Positions 8,904 through 17,700 of a stretch of DNA of 64,000 nucleotides are shown piece by piece. The position numbers and the translations under genes are program-made. Each line of letters begins with the position of its first letter. The stretch's first letter is position 1. The stretch is from Martinezella tropici (GTDB lineage: Bacteria > Pseudomonadota > Alphaproteobacteria > Rhizobiales > Rhizobiaceae). The notes below the pieces were generated by a model. That model ran no database searches, had not been told where the DNA came from, and saw only the letters and a list, made by a program, of their open reading frames with translations. The stretch spans positions 1 through 64,000 of the forward strand of contig NZ_VNIP01000018.1 in NCBI RefSeq assembly GCF_008370325.1, read 5' to 3'.

Positions 8904-8933
8904 GAAAGGCCCGGCGGGAAAACCGGGCCTTTC
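8904..8933. terminator. Terminator-like hairpin at 3' side of ropA
   Basis: GAAAGGCCCGG (8904-8914) pairs perfectly with 8923-8933 around an 8-nt loop. It stands 70 nt beyond the ropA stop and can act on that minus-strand transcript. A TTTT run also lies just beyond it on the plus strand. Confidence 0.7.
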
Positions 8934-9003
8934 CGTTTTCTGATCGGAGGTCAATTTGGGCGAGCGCACCAGGAGTTAAGATCGGCGCCCGACCGGGATC
9001 AGA

Positions 9004-10095
9004 TCAGAACTTGCGCTCGAAGCGGAGCACGCCGGCCCACTGGTCGCGGTCGGCAGCATCCCAGTTCGTGTAGGAGACTTCCGGCTCGACAAGCAGATCC
9101 TTGACCGGACGCCAGGCAACGTTGGCGGTAGCGGCGAAGATCTTCGAGTCGGTGTAGGCAACCTGAGCATTGGCCTGCAGCTTCGAGTTCAGCTGATAGC
9201 TCGCGCCCGTCCAGAAGGCCCAGTCGCCCCAGCCGCAATCTGCGCCGTTGGTCGGGCAGGCGGAGCGATTGCTGTTGAGGTAGGAGCCGGCATACTTGTT
9301 CAGCTTGTCGCCGTCCGTGTTGTAACCGCCCATCAGGAAGGCCTTGAAGTCACCGAAATCGGCATCGATACGAGCCTTGATCGCGCCCTCCTCGACGACG
9401 CTGTCATAGCCCCCGATCACGCGAAGGGTCCATGCACCCGTCTTGTAGCCGGCGCCGAGAACGACGTCCGGAGCATAATGGTTGCCCTTGCCGGTCTGCC
9501 ATGCGCCGCCGTAGGACGAGGTATCGCTGGAAGAATTGGAATCTTCGAGCGAGATCACAGCCGTGAAGCCGTTGCCGGCATCGTACTTGTAGGTGAGCTG
9601 GTTGAGTTCCTTCGGGCCGTCATAGATGACGTCGTCGTTGATGACGTTGCCGGCATAACCCATGTAGTTGTTGTATTGCGAGTCGGCCTTACCGACCAGG
9701 AAGCCGCCGAGGCTGATATTGGCGAACAGCAGCTTGGTGGAAGTGGAGTTGCCGTCGTTCCAGTCCCAACGGACGACCGTGTTGGTCTTCAGCGGGCCAT
9801 ATTCGGTGTCGGTCGCGGTATCGACGCTCAGTTCCGCACGGGTGTGCCAGAGCGTACCGTTCTTGCTGCGGGCGTTGTAGGCATCGTACCATTCACCTTC
9901 GGTACGAACCTTGCCGCCGACCTTCAGGCAGGTTTCAGTGCCTGGAATGAAAAAGTAGCCGGGGCCGTAAGCATCACAAATGCGAACGTACTGAAGCGGT
10001 TCCGGCTCGGTGGCCACGATGGCGTCAGCCGCCTGCACCCCCGATGCAGCTGCCAGGGCGGCGGCCGAGCCGAGAAGAAGACCTCTGATATTCAT
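9004..10095 (-). CDS. ropA: RopA-type outer-membrane porin (porin_2 family)
   Basis: A 363-residue general porin that forms a trimeric beta-barrel for small hydrophilic solutes in the outer membrane. Residues 1-22 are a typical signal peptide (MNIRGLLLGSAAALAAASG, cleavage after VQA). The mature protein starts with the acidic ADAIVATEPEPLQYVRICDAYG segment seen in rhizobial porins. It then alternates aromatic beta-strands (LGGFLVGKADS) and ends in Phe (LRFERKF), the outer-membrane assembly signal. The one or two cysteine pairs (ICDAYG, TETCLKVGG) are usual for this family. It sits alone, with its own probable promoter and terminator, inside the cyclic glucan locus. Several paralogues are normal in rhizobia, so the exact ropA number is uncertain. 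Confidence 0.9.
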   Translation of the reverse strand: MNIRGLLLGSAAALAAASGVQAADAIVATEPEPLQYVRICDAYGPGYFFIPGTETCLKVGGKVRTEGEWYDAYNARSKNGTLWHTRAELSVDTATDTEYGPLKTNTVVRWDWNDGNSTSTKLLFANISLGGFLVGKADSQYNNYMGYAGNVINDDVIYDGPKELNQLTYKYDAGNGFTAVISLEDSNSSSDTSSYGGAWQTGKGNHYAPDVVLGAGYKTGAWTLRVIGGYDSVVEEGAIKARIDADFGDFKAFLMGGYNTDGDKLNKYAGSYLNSNRSACPTNGADCGWGDWAFWTGASYQLNSKLQANAQVAYTDSKIFAATANVAWRPVKDLLVEPEVSYTNWDAADRDQWAGVLRFERKF

Positions 10096-10257
10096 TAGAT
10101 TACTCCAATTCAGTATCGATTGGACATGAGCTGCCGCGCCGAGAATTCGACGTCCCTACTCATTCCCGATTTTTGACAATCCCCACGAAAGCGCGGCCAT
10201 CCCCTTGGACAATGCCGGCGACGCGATGGCGGCGCTCCCGAGCGCCGTCACATCGAC

Positions 10258-10285
10258 CATATAACAATTAAATTTTGCACAACAA
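10258..10285 (-). promoter_or_regulatory. Candidate ropA promoter
   Basis: Reading the minus strand, TTGTTG (10285-10280) and TATATG (10263-10258) are separated by 16 nt of very AT-rich sequence in an otherwise GC-rich region. They sit about 165 nt before the ropA ATG, implying a long leader. This is a pattern match only. Confidence 0.4.
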
Positions 10286-10439
10286 GATTTTGGGCACTCG
10301 AAATTCTGCTGCAGCGCAGTGCAATCATGCCGCGTTGCAGAAAAATCACGTCACACTTCCTTCGTGAAAGTGTCATAAACAGAAATATCGAAGAAAATCA
10401 TGAGATTGAGCCGCGCGTTGACGCGCAGCTCAAGGAAAG

Positions 10440-11654
10440 TCACCGGCGTTTCGCGATATGTGCGGGCACCGTGATCGCCCTTGCAGGCACCTTCGCCGCA
10501 CGCGGGCCGGCGAGCTGCAGCCGCTTGTGTTCCAGATGATAGGCATAGAGGAACTGCGCGGCGATGCCGATGACGACATAGATCGCGCCGACGGTCGGGC
10601 TCTTGTTGGTCACATAGAGGATGACCTGACCGGCCATGGCCAGGATCGTGCCCGCCACGAAGATGCTGAGCGAATGCCGGCCGAGGATCGTCAGCGGATG
10701 ATTGGCGGAACGGCGCAACAGCTGCGAGATGGAGGGTATGCTGACGATCAGATAGGCGAGTGCCAGCACGTGCAGCAGGCGTGGCAGCGACAGGAACGTC
10801 TTGTCGAAGCCGGTGACGACGGTGGGCAGGCCGAACGTGGCGAGATAGTCGCCGAGGATCCAGAGCTTGTCGGTCACCCAGATGAAGGACAGGAGCACAT
10901 AGGCAGACGCAAGCGCGATCAACACCGGATGCACGGGGATACGCCCGCCGCGCTTGACATGCATGGTGGCTATAAAGCCGATGACGAACAGGAGCTGCCA
11001 GGACAGTGGATTGAGGAACCAGAACCCATCGAGCAGCGTCGTATGCGGCGCGATATAATAGATGCCCGACACCAGCCAGACGCCGACGGAAATCAGCAGC
11101 AGGAGCAGCGGGTTTTTCGCCTCCAGCAGCATGATCAGCGGCAGCATCAGGAACAGGGCGCCATACATCGGCAGGATATTGTTGTAGCCGATCTGGTGCC
11201 CGAGCGTCAGCAGCGCGGGAATGCCCCGCGCCGGATCCATCAGCAACGCCAGAATATTCACTTCGCAGAGCAGGCCCTTCTGGTGAAAAATCCATGCCCC
11301 CGAGATGAACAGCACCAGTGTCACGAAGGTCGTGATCATATGGGCGGTATAGAGCGTGAATGCCCGCTTGATCGCCTTCCACGCCATTTTCAGCCGATTG
11401 CCGGATGAGAACTTCGTTCCATAGGCAAGGCCGACCGAGATGCCGGAGATCAGCACGAAAGCTTCCGCCCCGTCTGAGAAGCCAAAATTCTTCGAGGTCA
11501 AATCCTCGAAAAACTGCCCTGGTACATGGTTGATGAAAATCATGATCAGGGCCAAGGCCCTGAGAACATCCAGCCGGGTATCCCTCTGAGAGACCGGCTT
11601 CGGCAAGCTTATGCGTTGAACCGCGGCCGAGCCGATATTCGCCCTTGAATTCAT
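10440..11654 (-). CDS. opgC: OpgC-type glucan-modifying membrane acyltransferase
   Basis: This 404-residue multi-pass protein belongs to the OpgC family (acyltransferase_3-like), which attaches succinyl or similar groups to periplasmic glucans at the inner membrane. The opening RDTRLDVLRALALIMIFINHVPGQFFE carries the family's R-x-D...R-ALA...F-x-NH pattern. Roughly ten hydrophobic segments follow, and GRHSLSIFVAGTI is near the end. The start ATG 11654 has AGGAGAG 5 nt upstream. A slightly longer open frame (10351-11679) runs through the same DNA but is a frame shadow. It follows ndvB on the same strand 93 bp away, so its substrate is very likely the cyclic beta-1,2-glucan made there. The group added cannot be read from sequence. 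Confidence 0.9.
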   Translation of the reverse strand: MNSRANIGSAAVQRISLPKPVSQRDTRLDVLRALALIMIFINHVPGQFFEDLTSKNFGFSDGAEAFVLISGISVGLAYGTKFSSGNRLKMAWKAIKRAFTLYTAHMITTFVTLVLFISGAWIFHQKGLLCEVNILALLMDPARGIPALLTLGHQIGYNNILPMYGALFLMLPLIMLLEAKNPLLLLLISVGVWLVSGIYYIAPHTTLLDGFWFLNPLSWQLLFVIGFIATMHVKRGGRIPVHPVLIALASAYVLLSFIWVTDKLWILGDYLATFGLPTVVTGFDKTFLSLPRLLHVLALAYLIVSIPSISQLLRRSANHPLTILGRHSLSIFVAGTILAMAGQVILYVTNKSPTVGAIYVVIGIAAQFLYAYHLEHKRLQLAGPRAAKVPARAITVPAHIAKRR

Positions 11655-11682
11655 AAAACTCTCCTGTTCCGACAATCAAATG

Positions 11683-11722
11683 CGATCGGGGCCAAAGAGT
11701 TCCCTCTTTTTGGCCCCGATCG
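11683..11722 (-). terminator. Strong hairpin between ndvB and opgC
   Basis: A 14-bp perfect stem (11683-11696 with 11709-11722) can extend, on the minus strand, to a stem closed by a GGAA loop with a two-A bulge. It lies 25 nt past the ndvB stop and 28 nt before the opgC ATG. It could be a partial terminator or an RNA-stability element that lowers opgC expression relative to ndvB. The T-run after it is weak. Confidence 0.6.
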
Positions 11723-11747
11723 TCGACGCAAAACAGTGCAGGAGACG

Positions 11748-14700
11748 CTACTGTCCGATCGGATGACCCTCTTCGGGATGGGCGATCGCCCTATCATTGA
11801 TGGTGACCGAGTATCCGGTCGCATCGGGCGCTTTTGAGACGGAAATGCGATAATTTCCGCCCGGCAGCTCGAGTTCCGCCGCAAAGCCGTCCCAGTTCAA
11901 AGGCAGCGCCGGCTTGACGAAAAGTCGGCCGTTTTTCACGCGGATACCGAGAATGCCTTCGACGGCGACACGATACAGCCAGCCGGCAGATCCTGTGTAC
12001 CAGGTCCAGCCGCCGCGGCCGGTCAATTGTCCTTCGCCATAAATATCAGCCGCGACCACATAGGGCTCTACACGATAGGTATCGGCCTGATCACGATCGC
12101 GTGCGTGGTTGACGGGGTTCAGCATGTCGAAGCAATGCCAGGCATCGTCGCCGCGATTCATCTCCGCCAGCGCCATGACGACCCAGGTCGCGGCATGGGT
12201 ATACTGGCCGCCGTTCTCGCGCACGCCCGGCGGGTAAGACTTGATGTAGCCCGGATCGCGCGCCGACTTGGCAAAGGGCGGCGTGAACAGCCGGATGATA
12301 CGGTTTTCATCGTCCACCAACTTGTCGAGAACGGCATTCATCGCCTTCTCGCCCCGCGCCCTGTCGCCTTCGCCGGAGAGAATATTCCACGACTGCGCGA
12401 TCGAATCGATCTGGCACTCGAAATTCTCGCTGGAGCCGAGCGGGCTACCGTCGTCGAAATAGCCACGGCGATAATGACCGCCGTCCCAACCGGCCGTCTC
12501 CAGCGCCTTGCGCAGGTCCGGCAGGTGATCGGACCAACGCTTGACGCGCTCCTTGTCGCCGCGTGCCTCGGCATAAGGCAGGAAGGCGGTGAGCATGCCG
12601 GCCAGGAACCAGCCGAGCCACACGCTTTCGCCGCGACCCTGGATGCCGACGCGGTTCATGCCGTCGTTCCAATCGCCGCCGAGGATCAGCGGCAGGCCAT
12701 TGCCGCCCTTGCGCTTGATCGCGAGGTCGAGAGCCAGAGCCGCATGTTCGTAGACGCTGACTTTGTCCTGCGACACGGTCGGCTGATAGAAGACGTCATG
12801 CGTTCCGGGCATCAGGGCCGCACCCTCGACGAAGGCAAGCTCCTCGTCGAGGATCGACTTGTCGCCCGTCACGGTGCAGTACTGGTCGATGGCATAGGCG
12901 AGCCAAACGACATCGTCCGAGATGTGCGTGCGTACGCCGGCGCCGCTGCCCGGCAGCCACCAATGCTGCACGTCGCCTTCGCGGAACTGACGCTGCGCCG
13001 CATTGAGGATCTGGTTGCGGGCAAGCTCCGGTCTATGCACCAGGAATGCCAGCGTATCCTGCAGCTGGTCGCGGAAGCCGAAGGCGCCCGACGACTGGTA
13101 GAAGGCGGTACGCGACATGATGCGGCAGCCGAGGCTCTGATAAGGCAGCCAGGCGTTGATCATGTTGTTCATCGCCTTGTCCGGCGTCGAGATCTTCACA
13201 TGACCGGTGAAGCCGTCCCAGAACTCCCGGCCTGCCGAAAGCACGGCCTCGAAATCGGCCTTGCGGATTTCCGACACCAATGCTCGGGCCTCTTCGACGG
13301 TGGCCGTATCGCCCATATAGAAGCAGATTTCCTTCTGCTCTCCGGCCGCGATGGTCACATCGAAGGCCAGAGCGCCGCAGGGATCGCCATCGAGATCCGC
13401 TGAATTCGAGAGCGCGGCAGCCGTAACGACGGCTTCCGGCATCTGGATCGTGCCATGGCGGCCGATGAACTCGCGGCGGCTTGCCGAGAAACTCGAATGC
13501 GTCTCGCTCGCCGCCATGAAGGCGGTCCGCTTGAAGTAATCGATGCTGTAGGGGTTGTTGGCAAACAGCGCACCCGTCTCCTCATCCAGCGTCGACAGGA
13601 TGAAGGGCCTGGTCTTGTTCTGATTGGTGCCGAGCACCCATTCGGCGTAGTTGTAGATCCGCAGCCGCCGGCTGCCGGCACCGTTGTTGCTGAGCCGCAG
13701 GCGGAAGAGCTTGACCGGGCGCTCGCGATCGACCGTCTGCGTCAGTTCCAGCGCTACGCCGTTCTCTTCGCTCGAGAAGACAGAGTAGCCGAGACCGTGA
13801 CGAGCCTCGAAACGGACTTTCGCATTGCGCGACAGGCCGGCATAGGGCGTCATGACCTTGTTGCTGTCGAGATCGGCCACGTAGAGCGCCTCGCCCGGAC
13901 GGTTGACGACCATGTCATTGGTCCACGGCGTCAGCTGGTAGTCGCGCGAATTGTGGCTCCAGGTGAAGCCGCCGCCTTCGGCGGGCACATGGAAGCCGAA
14001 GCGCTCGTTCGCAATGACGTTGATCCACGGATGCGGCGTCGACTGCCCTCCGGGCAGGCGGACGACATATTCGCGGCCGTCCTTGGAGAAGCCGCCATAG
14101 CCGTTCCAGAAATCGAGATCGTCCTGCGCCTCCAGAGCGTCGGCCGCAAAGACCGACTCCTGCAGCGCCACCGGCACTGTAAGGCGGTTGAGCGGCGCCG
14201 GCGCATCGGACTGCGCCGAGGCAAACAGCGTCGCTGCACGGGCGATCTGATCGACGAGCTTGCCGTTGCGGGCATGGAAGATCACCCGCGATGCGGCAAG
14301 GATCTCCTGGTAGGTCTCGTTTTCGATCTGGTCCTTGCGAACCGAGAAGATGTTCTGCCTGAGACCGTCGCCCTGGTTGTGACGCACATGCTCGACGAGC
14401 TTGTCCAGCTCGCGCTGCATGTCCTGGGCCTGCTCGACAGCGCGTTCGTTGACGATCACCAGATCGGCACTGATGCCGCGTGAACGCAGATATTCCGCCG
14501 CCATCAGCGCTTCCCGGGCGATTTCGAGATCGATATCGTCATTGATGCGCAGGGTGAAGATCGGGAAATCGCCCGAGATCGTCACCGGCCAGAGTGCGGA
14601 CTGCGAATGCAGGCCGGCCTGCACGGTGGCGCCATCGGCGCGCAGGTGCATATCCGGATAGACCAGGTAGCGGGCGAGCTTCTGGAAAGCGGCCGCCTGC

Positions 14701-17700
14701 TGCGAGGTGACGCCGACATGGCGCATCTGCATCTGCGTGCGCGTCCAGGCCTGCGTGAGCTCGATACCGAAGGTGTCGGGATTGCGGTAGCGCTCGACGG
14801 CCTTGTCGACCTCCTCGCGGTTCGGCGCGGCGATGGTCCAGAAAATCACGCTGACCTTCTTGCCCGCGGGCACGCGCACGACGCGACGCAGCGACAGGCA
14901 GGCATCCATGGTGAAGCCGTCGGTGCCGGAAAGGGTCGTGCCCGGATCGAAAGCGGCGGCTTCCGCAAGCGTGCGGCCACGGCCGAGGAACTTGCGACGA
15001 TCCGTTTCGAATTCGGTCGGGCGTTCCGATCCGGCATTGTCGACGACCAGATGGGCGATCGACATGTCCGGTTCATTATAGTCGCGCTTGTTGCGCTCGG
15101 CGCGGATCACGTCGCCGCCATTGCCGATCTCGGTGCGCACGAACATGCGCGCGAAGACCGGGTGACCGGAATCGACGTCGTCGCTGGCAAGCGCGGGCTC
15201 GAGATAGGAGGTCACTTCGATGAAGCGATCTTCCGTGCCCATATTGAGCAGCGTCACGCGGCGGCCTTCGGCATCGTGCTCGGTCGCGACGATGCATTCG
15301 ACATCGCTGGTGAGATCGCCGACCGTCTTGCTGTACTCGGCCTTCTCATCGCTGAACGAGACCTTGGTCTTCTCACCCTCGATGCTGCGCGGCTCCGCGG
15401 TCGCCGACCACCACTGGCCGGAGGCGGTATCGCGCAGGAAGATGAACGTGCCCCAACGGTCTTCCGTCGGGTCGGCGCGCCAGCGCGAAACCGTCAGGCC
15501 GTTCCAGCGCGAATAGCCGGCGCCGGTCGCCGTCAGCATGACCGAATAATGGCCGTTGGAGAGGAAGGCGAGTTCGCGATCCTGCGTGGCTGGATCGGCG
15601 ATCTTGCGGATTTCCGGACGCAGCATGTCTTCCTGGATATTCGCCGGCTGGTCGCTCTCGTGCTTGGCGGCCATGACCGGAATATCGCGCGGCGCCTTTT
15701 CCTGCAGCAGCAGTTCGGCGGCTTCGATCACCGGATCGGCGTGGAAGAGTTCGCGCAGGCGACCGTTGAAGGCGACGTTGGCGATCGCGGCGATCGACAT
15801 GCCGTGGTGGTGGGCATAGTAGTTGTAGACCACCGCGCACTTCTTGCCTTCGGGAACGCGGGTCGGCGTGAAATCGACGGCATCGTGGAAGCCATAGATG
15901 CCGAGCGCGCCGACCTTGCGCAGCTTCTGAAGGTTTTCCAGCGCCGCGGCCGGACGATACTGGCTGGCGAGGATCGAGGCGTATGGCGCGATGACGGCAT
16001 TCTGGCCGAGACCGCGCTTCAGGCCGAGGGAAGGCACGCCGAAATTGGTGTACTGGTAGTGCATGTAGTGGTCGCGGGCATTGAAGGCCGCTTCCGAAAT
16101 GCCCCAGGGAATATCGGAACCCAGGCGCTTGGCGTAGTTCATCTGCTCCTGGACGACCAGATTGTTCGTCTGGTTGAGGATACCGCCCTGGCGCTCCTGC
16201 ATGACGAGCGGCGGCATCAGATATTCGAACATCGAGCCGGACCAGGAGACCAGCGCACCGCGCGAGCCGACAGGCACGACCTGGCGGCCGAGACGATACC
16301 AATGCTCGGTCGGCAGATCGCCCTTGGCGATGGCGAAAAGGCTGGTGAGGCGGGCTTCGGAAGCCAGGAGGTCGTAGCAGGCGGCATCGAGCTCGTTGGT
16401 TTCGACGCGGAAACCGATGGAAAGCAGGCGCCGCTCCGGACGATAGAGGAACGCGTATTCCATGCCGAAGGCGAGTTCACGCATCTGGTCGCGCAACTTC
16501 GCCAGACGCTGACGCAGCGAATCCACATTGGCGAGATCGAAGATGCTATCGGCGATGTGGCCTTCGCAAACCTTGACCAGCGATTGCGACCAGGTGAGCA
16601 CCTCGCCGCTCTGCGTGGACTTCACCTCATGGTCGAGGTTTGCCGCAAGTTTCTGGATGTCCTGCGCCAGAACCGAAAGGTTGATGACGCGGATGGAGGC
16701 GAACTCATGTTCGCGCTTGACGGCGGCAAGCGCATTCTGGAAGCCGACGATACGCTCTTCCAGACGGCGACGCAGCGGCCGCACCGTCTTGCGGTCGTCC
16801 GGGAGCTCGGCAAGGGTTTCGGCGAGAATGCCGGCGACGTCGCCGATACCGTCGAGATTGCCCTGCATATGCGCGGACGGTGCTTCCGCCCAGATGCGGC
16901 AGGCAGACGAAACCGCAATCAGGTGGCCGGCGAAATTGCCGCTGTCGACAGCCGAGATGTAGCGAGCGCCCATCGGCTTCAACGTGTCGGTGTGATACCA
17001 GTTGCACAGGTGTCCGCGGAACTTTTCGAGCTTCGCCACGGTCGCCATGGTCTTTTCCATGCGATCGATGGTTTCCTCGAAAGAGGTCCAGCCGAAGTGA
17101 CGCGCGGAAATGACCGACAGCAGGTAGACGCCGATATTGGTCGGCGACGTCCGTGATGCCACGACGGCGTTCGGGGTCTGCTGCACGTTGTCGGGCGGCA
17201 GATGGTTCTGCTGCTCGACGACGAAGGTTTCGAAATAACGCCAGGTGCGCCGCGCGATCTTGCGCAGCTCGAAGGAAACGCTTTCCGGCACTTCGAGCCT
17301 GTCTTCGGTTTCGGCCGACTGGCTGACATACCAGGCGATCGCCGGCGACAGGACCCAGAGCAGCGCAAAGGGAATGCCGACGAAGAAGGCGTTGTCGCCG
17401 GAAAGCGACGCAAAGGCGAGTGCCAGCAGTGCCAGCACAGGCGCATGCCACATGACGCGATAGTGGCCGAGGATCGTCGTCTGCGCCGCGGCCTGGGCGC
17501 TTGCCGCGGTTCGCCATTGCAGCATCAGCTTGCGGCTGACGAAGGCGCGGTAGAGCGAACGGCCGATAGCATCGGCCATGATGCAGGCGCCGTCGGCAAT
17601 GAAGACGATACGCAGCGCGACCTGGGCATTGGCGGCGCGGATATCCGACCAGACCGTATAGAGATGAGCGCGGGCGACGATATCGCTGGTGCGCGGAATG

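Noticed and set aside
10351..11679. 442-codon minus-strand frame over opgC
   Set aside because: The overlapping frame 10440-11654 has the OpgC motifs, membrane helices and a ribosome site. This one is Arg/His/Pro-rich without them.
14607..17156. 849-codon open frame on the plus strand inside ndvB
   Set aside because: It lies fully antisense to ndvB, with composition expected from reading a GC-rich gene in the complementary frame and no family resemblance.
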